Assembly (NCBI GenBank): GCA_946480125.1
Contig: CAMLIY010000023.1
Coordinates: 1-21,194, forward strand
Direction of reading: 5' to 3'
From: an uncultured Asticcacaulis sp.
GTDB lineage: Bacteria; Pseudomonadota; Alphaproteobacteria; Caulobacterales; Caulobacteraceae
DNA length: 21,194 nucleotides
A program made the translations under genes and the position numbers. Of the stretch, positions 7,982 through 14,882 are shown one piece after another (positions within the stretch are counted from its first letter, which is position 1; each line of letters starts with the position of its first letter). Below the pieces are notes generated by a model, which saw nothing but the letters and a program-made list of their open reading frames with translations, ran no database searches and was not told the DNA's origin.

Positions 7982-8012
7982 CCAGCCTTCTCCGGGACCT
8001 ATGCGACAATGA

Positions 8013-8043
8013 CAGGCCCCCACCGCGCATGGGGGCCTGTTTC
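8013..8043 (+). terminator. rho-independent terminator
   Basis: The stem CAGGCCCCC / GGGGGCCTG (9 base pairs, plus a possible A-T pair) encloses the loop ACCGCGCAT and is followed by TTTC. It closes the membrane-protein/regulator unit and insulates the phenylalanine hydroxylase gene, whose ribosome site lies about 60 bases downstream. Confidence 0.8.
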
Positions 8044-8112
8044 ACGAAAAAATCATTTCAATTGCAACCAGTGTGGCGCTACACTCCTGCGAAAAGAGAA
8101 CAGGAGGCCACC

Positions 8113-8994
8113 ATGCCGGATACGCAGACTGATGAAAAGCACGGCATTGTCGGTGGCTATATGCCGGAACGCGCCGACTGGACCATTCCGCAGGACTGGC
8201 ACCTCTATACCGCTGAAGAACACGCCACCTGGAAGACGCTTTACGAGCGCCAGATGAAGCTGATCCCGGGCCGGGCATCGCAGCATTATCTCGATGGCCT
8301 GGCAGATTTGCCGATCACCGCCGATGCCATTCCCGATTTCGAGCGGCTCTCCGATGTGTTGGAAAAGCGCACAGGCTGGCGCGTTGTGGCGGTGCCGGGC
8401 ATGGTGCCGAACGATGTCTTTTTCGAGCATATGGCCAATCGCCGCTTCCCGGCCGGGCAGTTCATCCGCAAAAGCCATCAGCTCGATTATTTGCAGGAAC
8501 CGGACGTCTTTCACGATATTTTCGGCCATGTGCCGATGATGGTCAATCCGGTCATGGCCGACTTCATGCAGGCCTATGGCGAGGGCGGTCTGAAGGCCAT
8601 GCGTCTCGGCGAACTGGACCGGATCGCGCGGCTCTACTGGTATACGGTTGAGTTTGGCCTGATTGCCGAAGGTGACGACGTGCGTGTCTTTGGCGGCGGT
8701 ATTCTCTCCTCCTTTACCGAGACGCGGTTCGCGCTGGAAAGCCCGTCGCCCAACCGTATCGGCTTCGACCTGGAGCGCGTGATGCGAACGGATTACCGCA
8801 TCGACGAATTTCAGGAGACCTATTTCGTCATGCCGTCGATCAATACCCTGTTCGACATGGCCAATACCGATTTTGCGCCCATTTATGAACGGCTGAAAGG
8901 CCAGCCGGATTATGGTCTGTCAGCCGTTTTACCGGAGGATCACCTCTTTACTCGGGGCACGGGTGATTACCACAAGGCGCTTTTGGCCGTTTGA
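8113..8994 (+). CDS. phhA: phenylalanine 4-hydroxylase
   Basis: This 293-residue protein matches the monomeric bacterial aromatic amino acid hydroxylases in length. It converts phenylalanine to tyrosine with oxygen and tetrahydropterin in the cytoplasm. The iron ligands are visible: His134 and His139 in HDIFGH, and Glu180 in YWYTVEFG, with the spacing of the Chromobacterium enzyme. The PEPDVFHD-type segment before the histidines and the FIRKSHQLDYLQEPD block are typical. The ATG at 8113 is preceded by AGGAGG at 6 bases; an upstream in-frame ATG at 8029 lies inside the terminator and is rejected. The cofactor-recycling dehydratase gene lies in this window at 11991. The isomerase-like gene follows after 47 bases and may be co-transcribed. 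Confidence 0.96.
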   Translation: MPDTQTDEKHGIVGGYMPERADWTIPQDWHLYTAEEHATWKTLYERQMKLIPGRASQHYLDGLADLPITADAIPDFERLSDVLEKRTGWRVVAVPGMVPNDVFFEHMANRRFPAGQFIRKSHQLDYLQEPDVFHDIFGHVPMMVNPVMADFMQAYGEGGLKAMRLGELDRIARLYWYTVEFGLIAEGDDVRVFGGGILSSFTETRFALESPSPNRIGFDLERVMRTDYRIDEFQETYFVMPSINTLFDMANTDFAPIYERLKGQPDYGLSAVLPEDHLFTRGTGDYHKALLAV

Positions 8995-9041
8995 CACTGT
9001 ACGGCTCCCATGGTTTCTAAAATGAAACAGGGAGATACATC

Positions 9042-9857
9042 ATGGAACTCAATCGTCGTCATCTGCTCGCCGGTTTTTCAGCGCTTGGCCTTGTCGGCCT
9101 GTCAGCCAATGCCGCCACGATCAAGCAGCCTTACCAGAAGATTGGCCTGCAACTCTATACGGTGCGTGACGCCTTTGCCGCGGATCCAGCCGGCACGCTG
9201 CAAAAGGTCAAGGGCTTGGGTTATGACTATGTCGAGACCATTTCCTTTGGCAGCATGACGCCGGCGGCTTTCAAGGCGAAGCTGGGTGAAATCGGTCTGA
9301 CCGCCCCTTCTTCGCATATCGGATTGGCCGACTGGAACACCCGTCCGGAGGCGGCGCTCGATGATATGGTGGCGCTCGGCGCCGACTATGCCGTGCTGGC
9401 ATGGATGCCGCCGGAAGATCGCAAGGACTGGAAGGTGCTCGGCAATAAAATGAACAAATGGGGTGCGCTGGCGAAAGCGCGCGGCCTGGGCTTCGCCTAC
9501 CATAATCACGATTTTGAATTTGCCAAGACGGCGGGAGGCGAGTTGCCCTATCACCTGCTGCTGGAAAACACCGATCCGGCATTAGTGAATTTCGAGCTGG
9601 ATTGCTACTGGGCCAGCTTCGCCGGTCATGATCCGCTGCATATCCTGCAGGAACATGGCGACCGCATCCGCCTGCTGCACCTGAAAGACAAACTGGCTGA
9701 TGGCGCCATGGCGCCGGTCGGTGAGGGCGTGATCGATTTTACCGCCGTTTTGGCCAGGGCGAGTGCGCTGGGTATCAAGTATGGCTTTGTCGAGCACGAC
9801 AATCCCGCCGACCCATGGGCGAGTATTGCGACGAGCATCCAGAATTTGAAGGGATAA
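9042..9857 (+). CDS. sugar phosphate isomerase/epimerase-fold protein, Tat-exported
   Basis: This 271-residue protein starts MELNRRHLLAGFSALGLVG and ends the leader near ANAA, a twin-arginine-type signal, so it is probably exported folded. The mature part has the xylose-isomerase-like TIM barrel of the sugar phosphate isomerase/epimerase family: GLQLYTVRDAF at strand 1, AYHNHDFEF (conserved His and Glu metal region), NFELDCYW (metal-binding Glu/Asp) and LLHLKDK (conserved His/Lys). Such proteins usually bind a divalent metal and act on a keto-sugar or polyol; the substrate is unknown. An AGGGAG site lies 7 bases before the ATG. A convergent exported glycoside hydrolase lies just beyond the repeat, consistent with a sugar role. 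Its position after phhA looks incidental. Confidence 0.88.
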   Translation: MELNRRHLLAGFSALGLVGLSANAATIKQPYQKIGLQLYTVRDAFAADPAGTLQKVKGLGYDYVETISFGSMTPAAFKAKLGEIGLTAPSSHIGLADWNTRPEAALDDMVALGADYAVLAWMPPEDRKDWKVLGNKMNKWGALAKARGLGFAYHNHDFEFAKTAGGELPYHLLLENTDPALVNFELDCYWASFAGHDPLHILQEHGDRIRLLHLKDKLADGAMAPVGEGVIDFTAVLARASALGIKYGFVEHDNPADPWASIATSIQNLKG

Positions 9858-9860
9858 GAA

Positions 9861-9981
9861 AGGCCCCCCTCCGTCATCGCTGCGCGATGCCACCTCCCCC
9901 GCAAGCGGGGGAGTATAAAATGTTCTTGTACCTCCCCACCTGTGGGGAGGGGGACCGCGCCGTAGGCGTGGTGGGGGGCTT
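9861..9981. repeat. cloverleaf-like palindromic repeat (REP-type element)
   Basis: An outer 9-base-pair stem (9861-9869 with 9973-9981, one G-T wobble) encloses four consecutive hairpins: 9875-9889 (CATCGC/GCGATG), 9894-9913 (CTCCCCCGC/GCGGGGGAG), 9931-9950 (CCTCCCCA/TGGGGAGG) and 9954-9972 (ACCGCGCC/GGCGTGGT, one wobble). The element fills the gap between convergent stops, beginning 3 bases after one gene and ending 6 bases before the other. GC-rich palindromic repeats of this look are widespread in alphaproteobacterial intergenic regions and probably act as bidirectional terminators or mRNA 3' protectors. Only one full copy is in this window, so its being a genomic repeat is inferred. Confidence 0.8.
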
Positions 9982-9987
9982 TGCTTC

Positions 9988-11874
9988 CTATTCCGCCTTC
10001 TTCTGGTAATAGTCCCCCAGCACGAAAAACGCCTGCTTGCGGTTGCCGTTCTCATCCAGCAGGCCCTTGCGGTTCCAGCCTTGCTGCCAGGTATTCTGCC
10101 GGCGGGGGGAGCGGAAATCCTTGAGAATCCACGGCGACATACCGGCCAGGAACGGAATATGGTCGGCCATTTCCAGCGTCGCCTTGTAATAGCTCGACTG
10201 GTAGTCCTCACTGAAACGGTGCTGCTGTGCCGGATCATGATAACCGTATTTAGCGCCGGCGCCGAACTCCGAGAAGATCATCGGCTTGTCATAATCCGAA
10301 TGCCAGACCGTCTTGCGGACATCTGCCAGCGTGCCGTTGCCGTACCAGCCGTTATAGGTGTTGATACCGATGACATCGAGATAGGCGCCCAGAGGGTCCT
10401 TGATGGAAATGTCGTTGGGGCCGTTGCTCGTAGCGGTATTCAGCGCCGCCGAGACCAGCCGCGACCCGTCGAGATCGCGCGCCTCCTGCGCCAGGGCGCC
10501 CAGAAAATGATTGCGCGCGTCCGATACCGGGGTTTCGTTACCCACGCTCCAGATGACGATGGATGCGCGATTGCGGTCGCGCAGAATGTTTTCGGCGATC
10601 ATTTTCTGCGCCGCCTGAAGGGTTTCCGGGCGGCTGAAATTGACGCTCCAATAGACCGGGATTTCGCTCCACACCAGAAGGCCGAGTTCATCGGCCATGC
10701 GCGTGGTGATCTCATTGTGCGGGTAGTGCGCCAGCCGGACATAGTTACCGTGCAGGCCGGTTTTGATCTCGTTCAGCAGGGCGCGTGACGCTTCCGGCGT
10801 GATGCGGCGTGACGGATCGGGGCCAAACTCTTCCTCATGTAGCGAGATGCCGCGCAGGAAGATCGGCTTGCCGTTGAGGATGATCTGCGTGCCCTTCACC
10901 TCGATGGTGCGGAAACCGATGCGGTCGGTCAGGGTGTCGGTGCCGGCGGTCACGGTCACGTCATAGAGGGTTGGCGTATCCGGTGACCAGCGCTTCAGGC
11001 CGGTGGGCGCGGCGGCGGAGAGGCTGACGCGGCCATCGGCGCCAGTAGTGCCTGTGAGTTTGAGTTTCAGAGCGGGCACCTGAACGGCCACGGACTGGCC
11101 GGCCTTTTGCGGCCCGTCTAGCGCCACATCGGCGGCGATGCGCCCGTCTTTGGTCAGGCGGATGAAATCATCATCTATGTAGGTCTGTGGCGTGGTGACG
11201 AGGGTCACATCACGGGTAATGCCGCCATAGGTTTCCCAGTCGGTGACGGTGGGCGGAATGGTATCGGGCGTCCGCGTCGAATCGACGGCCACGACGAGAT
11301 TGTTATCCTTCGCGCGCAGCTTGTCGGTCACGTCGAAAGCGAAGGGCGTGAAGCCACCTTCATGTTCGCCGATGACCCGACCGTTGAGATAGACGGTGGC
11401 GCGGTAATCGGCCGCCCCGAAGCGCAGAAAAATACGTTTACCTGTCGTCTGCGGCGCATCGAAGCTTTTCTGATACCACATCAGACCATTATAATAGCGC
11501 AGTTGCGGATCGTAACCGATCCATGAGCCGGGGATATCGGCGGCAGGGGCGCGACCCAGATCGTATTCGTAAAGCGCATTCGGGTTCTCACGCGAGGCCT
11601 GTTCGACATTGACGTCCGCTCCGCGCGACAGGCGCGGATTTACCGGGCGCCCGAGGAAGTCGGCCTGACCGTCACGATATGGATCGACGCTGTAATGCCA
11701 GGTGCCGGAAAGTGAGACACCGTCACGCCGGTCAGCATTCACCAGCACAAAGGGCGGAACCAGCGCGGCATAGGTGGCGTTATCCGCGGGCTTTGCCGGT
11801 GCGGCGTGAAGCGACGTAGCGGCAAGCGCGAGCGCGATGGAAATGGATGATAGAATAGGCCTGTTGCGGCGCAT
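9988..11874 (-). CDS. glycoside hydrolase family 2, probable beta-glucuronidase, exported
   Basis: This 628-residue protein has a signal peptide (residues 1-25, ending SLHAA), the N-terminal sugar-binding jelly roll, an immunoglobulin-like domain and a TIM barrel, which is the family 2 order. The acid/base is Glu447 in WSVGNETP and the nucleophile is Glu536 in IFSEFGAG. GISLHEEEFG and NYVRLAHYPHNE are typical family 2 barrel motifs. Near the C-terminus, WNRKGLL gives Asn601-x-Lys603, the NxK motif that binds the glucuronate carboxylate in beta-glucuronidases and is absent from beta-galactosidases. A periplasmic enzyme removing beta-linked uronic acids or related sugars is the best reading. 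It stands alone, divergent from the dehydratase gene, and its stop abuts the cloverleaf repeat. Confidence 0.9.
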   Translation of the reverse strand: MRRNRPILSSISIALALAATSLHAAPAKPADNATYAALVPPFVLVNADRRDGVSLSGTWHYSVDPYRDGQADFLGRPVNPRLSRGADVNVEQASRENPNALYEYDLGRAPAADIPGSWIGYDPQLRYYNGLMWYQKSFDAPQTTGKRIFLRFGAADYRATVYLNGRVIGEHEGGFTPFAFDVTDKLRAKDNNLVVAVDSTRTPDTIPPTVTDWETYGGITRDVTLVTTPQTYIDDDFIRLTKDGRIAADVALDGPQKAGQSVAVQVPALKLKLTGTTGADGRVSLSAAAPTGLKRWSPDTPTLYDVTVTAGTDTLTDRIGFRTIEVKGTQIILNGKPIFLRGISLHEEEFGPDPSRRITPEASRALLNEIKTGLHGNYVRLAHYPHNEITTRMADELGLLVWSEIPVYWSVNFSRPETLQAAQKMIAENILRDRNRASIVIWSVGNETPVSDARNHFLGALAQEARDLDGSRLVSAALNTATSNGPNDISIKDPLGAYLDVIGINTYNGWYGNGTLADVRKTVWHSDYDKPMIFSEFGAGAKYGYHDPAQQHRFSEDYQSSYYKATLEMADHIPFLAGMSPWILKDFRSPRRQNTWQQGWNRKGLLDENGNRKQAFFVLGDYYQKKAE

Positions 11875-11990
11875 GACGGTCTCCTCACCTGCTGTTTGGG
11901 CGAGGCTATCCGCTTAGGACACCGGTGGCAAGACGCGCAATGGCCACTTTAGTCTTGTCAAAAGCCGCAATGACGCGCAAAAAGACTGTT

Positions 11991-12287
11991 ATGCACCCTG
12001 TGCTTTCAAGTGATGAACTATCTGCCTTGTCGCGGAATTTGCCGGCCTGGACGTTGGAAAGCGACCATAAGGCAATTTCTCGCCACCTCACATTTGCTGA
12101 TTTTAAGCAGGCTTTTGCCTTCATGACCCGTGTGGCGGCCGAAGCCGACCGGATGGATCATCATCCGGAATGGTCCAATGTGTATAATGCGGTGTCCATT
12201 CGCCTGACGACGCACGATTCAGGTGGTTTGACACAAAAAGATATCCGGCTGGCGGAATGGATCGATCAGACCGTGTCAGTCGTATAA
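11991..12287 (+). CDS. phhB: 4a-hydroxytetrahydrobiopterin dehydratase (pterin carbinolamine dehydratase)
   Basis: This 98-residue protein is the normal length for the family. It dehydrates the 4a-carbinolamine formed by phenylalanine hydroxylase, returning the pterin cofactor to the cycle. The signature is at residues 56-61: DHHPEW, with active-site His57 and His58, followed by [14 protein letters not shown] (third His, residue 75) and GGLTQKD. The start is uncertain: in-frame ATGs lie at 11940, 11970 and 11991 and a GTG at 11925, none with a clear ribosome site. I chose 11991 because it matches the family's N-terminus. phhA lies 3 kb upstream on the same strand, but a divergent hydrolase gene and the cloverleaf repeat separate them, so they are not one operon here. 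Confidence 0.93.
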   Translation: MHPVLSSDELSALSRNLPAWTLESDHKAISRHLTFADFKQAFAFMTRVAAEADRMDHHPEWSNVYNAVSIRLTTHDSGGLTQKDIRLAEWIDQTVSVV

Positions 12288-12402
12288 GCCACTCACGCAT
12301 TTAATTTTTATTTTTCTGACCTTAGTTCTGGGTCACCAAAAGTTAGTGATCCCCTGTCTTCAGGGGTCCGGCGGCGTCTATTTAGAGGATCACGGAATAT
12401 CC

Positions 12403-13098
12403 ATGCTCGAAAAGAAAAACACCATTCTGATCGTTGATGATGAAGAAGAAATTCGCAAAATGCTCAGCATCTTTCTCGATGCCGCGGATTTCAAGGTGTG
12501 CGAATGCGATTCAGGCAAGCAGGCCTTGCGCATGAGCGCCTCAGTTCGTCCCGACCTTATCCTGCTCGATCTGGGCTTGCCCGATATCGATGGCAAGGAA
12601 GTTATTACCAAGATCCGCGAATGGTCAAACGTGCCGATCGTTGTGCTGACTGCCCGCTCGGAAGATGCCGATGCGGCGCCGGCACTCAATATCGGCGCTG
12701 ACGATTATGTCACCAAGCCGTTCTCGGCCGAGGTCCTGCTGGCGCGCATTAACGCCAATCTGCGAAAATCGGCCGTCAAGGAAGTGGGCGATCCGGAAAT
12801 CGTCCATGGTCCGATCCGTATGGACCTGGTGCGTCATGAAGTCTTTATCGATGATGAGCGCATTGGCTTCACGCCTAAGGAATATGACCTTTTGCGTTTC
12901 TTCTTGGTCAATCGCGGACGTATGCTGACCCACAAGCAAATCCTGAAAGAAGTCTGGGGCCCTGCGCACCTGGAAGATACGCAATATCTGCGTGTCTATA
13001 TCGGTCAGGTGCGCGACAAGCTGGAGACGCGTCCGGGGCTAGGAAAGTCGATCGTATCGGAATCCGGGATCGGCTACCGTATGGATATGGTCAACTAG
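12403..13098 (+). CDS. KdpE-like OmpR-family response regulator
   Basis: This 231-residue protein has a receiver (residues 7-120) with Asp12-Asp13, phospho-acceptor Asp56 in LLDLGLPD, Thr83 and Lys105. A winged-helix DNA-binding domain follows (about 130-228) with FTPKEYDLLRFF, HKQILKEVWGP and the wing ending GIGYRM. The segment WGPAHLEDTQYLRVYIGQ is typical of KdpE, the potassium-transport regulator. No kdpFABC genes are present, so the regulon may differ. The ATG at 12403 was chosen because the receiver starts there. Upstream, small hairpins lie at about 12331-12366 (for example CCCCTG tctt CAGGGG) without a T-tract. The KdpD-like kinase at 13553 faces it; a strong terminator follows the stop. 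Confidence 0.9.
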   Translation: MLEKKNTILIVDDEEEIRKMLSIFLDAADFKVCECDSGKQALRMSASVRPDLILLDLGLPDIDGKEVITKIREWSNVPIVVLTARSEDADAAPALNIGADDYVTKPFSAEVLLARINANLRKSAVKEVGDPEIVHGPIRMDLVRHEVFIDDERIGFTPKEYDLLRFFLVNRGRMLTHKQILKEVWGPAHLEDTQYLRVYIGQVRDKLETRPGLGKSIVSESGIGYRMDMVN

Positions 13099-13115
13099 CT
13101 ATTTGAGCAAATTTG

Positions 13116-13147
13116 AAAAATCCGGCAGGTTTCCTGCCGGATTTTTT
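13116..13147. terminator. strong intrinsic terminator, bidirectional
   Basis: A 13-14-base-pair stem (AAAATCCGGCAGG / CCTGCCGGATTTT) encloses the loop TTT, flanked by an A-run on the left and a T-run on the right. It sits 18 bases after the stop of the KdpE-like gene and would terminate transcription in both directions. Confidence 0.93.
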
Positions 13148-13291
13148 TGTGTCCAGATTGCGAAATCATAAGCCTTTATTCTATCCTTATCTTATGGTCA
13201 CGCGTTGTCTTTGTAAATTTACAGACCATGGGATACCGTAAACCCAAGCGCATCTGCCACTTTCGGGCGGGGTTGTTATTAGGAGAACGCT

Positions 13292-13474
13292 ATGCTCAAC
13301 TGGATTGTTACCTTTTTTATTCTGGCCGTTATTGCGGCCTTCTTCGGCTTTACGGGCCTTGCCGGCACCTTTGCTGAAATCGCCAAGTTTATTGCCGTCA
13401 TCTTTGTGGTTCTGTTTGTGGCCAGCCTGGTTTACCGGATGATTACCGGCCGCAGTGCCAATCCGCCTTTATAG
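13292..13474 (+). CDS. DUF1328 small membrane protein
   Basis: This 60-residue protein has two hydrophobic helices (about residues 3-25 and 32-52) separated by TGLAGTFAEIAKF and a basic tail (YRMITGRSANPPL). That is the form of the DUF1328/YtjA family of tiny inner-membrane proteins found across proteobacteria. Their function is unknown, and they are often induced by stress or on entry to stationary phase. AGGAG lies 7 bases before the ATG. It is a single-gene unit bounded by strong terminators on both sides. Several stress-type small membrane proteins occur elsewhere in this window. I found no GGAAC/CGTT-type EcfG promoter in the 145 bases upstream. Confidence 0.9.
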   Translation: MLNWIVTFFILAVIAAFFGFTGLAGTFAEIAKFIAVIFVVLFVASLVYRMITGRSANPPL

Positions 13475-13500
13475 GATTTCTCCATAAAGGTTGAGTTGAA

Positions 13501-13536
13501 AAAAGAGCCGGTCCTTTCGAGGACCGGCTCTTTTTT
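13501..13536. terminator. strong bidirectional terminator with TTCG tetraloop
   Basis: A perfect 15-base-pair stem (AAAAGAGCCGGTCCT / AGGACCGGCTCTTTT) is closed by the stable tetraloop TTCG and followed by further Ts. It lies 26 bases after the DUF1328 stop and 17 bases before the end of the convergent kinase gene. The A-run and T-run allow it to serve both strands. Confidence 0.95.
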
Positions 13537-13552
13537 AATTTGGAAGCTTAAC

Positions 13553-14293
13553 TCATGCCGCTTTTTTATTGGCATACCAAAGGGTGAATATGGCGCCGCC
13601 TTCGGGATGATTATGTAGTTCAATACGGCCGTCTAGCAGACGCATGATGTACTGGCTAATTGTCAGGCCCAGGCCGGTGCTGGCGTTTTGCTGATCCGTC
13701 TTTTGCAAACGGGTGTATTTATCAAACACCGCTGCCTGCTTGGCGAGCGGAATGCCCTCACCATGATCACGGATTCGCACAAAGCCTTCATGCCCTTTCA
13801 CGCCATACTCGACCTCAATTACCGGGTTAGCGGCCTTGCGGCCACCGAATTTGAAGGCATTATGCAGGACAAGCCCGATAGCTCGACTGCCAAGCATAGG
13901 ATCCGTCACCAGATCGTCTCCGTTGCCGGCGGCCGTAATCTGGATTTCACCCTTGGTCTTGAGCGGTCCCAGGCGCGCCAGACTGTCATTGATCATCTGG
14001 CTAAGGCGGGTGCTTTCAAAGCGGGGCTTCACAGCATCGGCCTCAAACTTGGCCATATCCAGAATATTGGTTATGAAATGATCAAGCCGGAAAGCCTCGG
14101 TCAGGGCTGAGCTTATCAAAGACCGGCGCTTTTCCTCGCTTAACTTGTCATAAAGCATGGTCATGACTTCCAGCGATCCAATAATGGTAGCCAGAGGTGT
14201 TTTCAGATCGTGAGAAACCGATGATAACATCTGCCGATGCAGATATTCGCGGATTTCATCATGCGTCTGAGAGCTTATATCTTCGGGCTTCAT
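13553..14293 (-). CDS. soluble KdpD-like histidine kinase, no sensor domain
   Basis: This 246-residue protein is only a transmitter. A HisKA dimerisation helix carries His28 in SSVSHDLKTPL, and an ATPase domain has the N box at Asn145 (LVLHNAFKFGG), G1 at Asp177 (DHGEGI) and G2 in STGLGLTISQYI. SHDLKTPLATIIGSLE resembles KdpD kinases. The first 20 residues (MKPEDISSQTHDEIREYLHR) are a short helix. There is no membrane segment, Usp or PAS domain, so input must come from a partner protein, or the kinase works constitutively. It converges on the KdpE-like gene, an obvious candidate partner. The ATG is preceded by AAAGAA at about 5 bases. It is complete, not visibly truncated: I find no kinase or sensor remnant upstream. 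Confidence 0.9.
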   Translation of the reverse strand: MKPEDISSQTHDEIREYLHRQMLSSVSHDLKTPLATIIGSLEVMTMLYDKLSEEKRRSLISSALTEAFRLDHFITNILDMAKFEADAVKPRFESTRLSQMINDSLARLGPLKTKGEIQITAAGNGDDLVTDPMLGSRAIGLVLHNAFKFGGRKAANPVIEVEYGVKGHEGFVRIRDHGEGIPLAKQAAVFDKYTRLQKTDQQNASTGLGLTISQYIMRLLDGRIELHNHPEGGAIFTLWYANKKAA

Positions 14294-14373
14294 GGCCGTT
14301 CTTTACCAACAATATACAGATTGCGCAAATGCACATAAGGCCTGCGCGAATAAAGGTGGGCAAGCATTTTCCC

Positions 14374-14411
14374 CTTTTATGCCTGGGATAATGCGCCAGG
14401 CAGACAAAAGG
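14374..14411 (-). terminator. hairpin after small-protein unit, possible terminator
   Basis: TGCCTGG (14380-14386) pairs with CCAGGCA (14396-14402) around a 9-base loop, and flanking CTTTTA and AAAAG can extend the stem. It lies about 25 bases past the stop of the 26-residue gene. The U-tract is missing on the minus strand, so it may be a 3' stabiliser rather than an efficient terminator. Confidence 0.4.
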
Positions 14412-14435
14412 AAATCGCGTCCCGGAAATGAGGGA

Positions 14436-14516
14436 TCAGCGCATGACGCCGAATAGATAGAGCAGGAGAATCACGGGAATTGGTATCCCGACGAGCCACA
14501 ACAATATGCCCTTCAC
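14436..14516 (-). CDS. 26-residue membrane microprotein
   Basis: This very short gene encodes MKGILLWLVGIPIPVILLLY followed by LFGVMR. It is one hydrophobic helix with a central Pro-Ile-Pro kink and basic residues at both ends, so it is almost certainly inserted in the inner membrane. It starts at a GTG with AAAAAGGA 7 bases upstream, and that ribosome site overlaps the end of the preceding gene (stop at 14521), so it is the last gene of a four-gene unit. I recall similar 'GIPIP' peptides in other alphaproteobacteria, with no function assigned; this recollection is unchecked. Genes this short are usually missed by annotation. The ribosome site, operon position and clean hydrophobic pattern make it convincing. 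Confidence 0.7.
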   Translation of the reverse strand: MKGILLWLVGIPIPVILLLYLFGVMR

Positions 14517-14520
14517 GGCC

Positions 14521-14880
14521 TTATCCTTTTTCGTGCTCTGCGTTTTGCTTTTTTTGTTTTTCAGCGGCCGCCTTGATGTCGGCAGACGTTTCGGAAACGG
14601 CACGGGATGTTACCTCGCCGGTTTTGGACAGGGCAGAGGAGGCTGCCTGGCCGGTGTCCTTGAGAGCGTCGCCGACCTTATCGAGATTATCATTGTCGTG
14701 AGCTTCGTCTGCGGCTTTGCTTACAGCCGCGGGGATGGCGTCTATCGCTTTACCAACATGATCGCCGGCCGTTACGACATGAGTCTTGTTGTAATACCAG
14801 ACGCCCGCAACGGCCAGGATCAGCAACAGGATGATCAGCAAAAACCGTCCAACGCCCGAACCACGCGAATATTCGGTCAT
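14521..14880 (-). CDS. single-span membrane protein with long helical charged tail, unknown
   Basis: This 119-residue protein has a short N-terminus (MTEYSRGSGVGR), one membrane helix (about residues 12-30, rich in Leu and Ile) and then about 85 residues of Ala, Asp, Lys and Glu-rich helix (DHVGKAIDAIPAAVSKAADE, later DIKAAAEKQKKQNAEHEKG). It is probably an anchor with the tail in the periplasm or cytoplasm; orientation is not clear. The alanine-rich amphipathic repeats resemble stress-induced YtxH/DUF883-type proteins in composition only. I chose the ATG at 14880; an in-frame TTG at 14886 overlaps the previous gene. It is the third gene of the unit, starting 2 bases after the stop of the 55-residue gene. 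Confidence 0.8.
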   Translation of the reverse strand: MTEYSRGSGVGRFLLIILLLILAVAGVWYYNKTHVVTAGDHVGKAIDAIPAAVSKAADEAHDNDNLDKVGDALKDTGQAASSALSKTGEVTSRAVSETSADIKAAAEKQKKQNAEHEKG

Positions 14881-14882
14881 AA

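Noticed and set aside
8029..8112. Upstream in-frame extension of phenylalanine hydroxylase
   Set aside because: It begins inside the terminator hairpin, has no ribosome site, and adds 28 residues absent from the family; AGGAGG precedes the ATG at 8113.
9582..10238. Long minus-strand reading frame of 218 residues crossing the repeat
   Set aside because: It overlaps two well-supported genes and its middle is a translation of the palindromic repeat, so it is an artefact.
13147..13377. 76-residue plus-strand reading frame over the DUF1328 gene
   Set aside because: It is out of frame with DUF1328, has no ribosome site and a composition unlike a protein; the DUF1328 frame explains the region.
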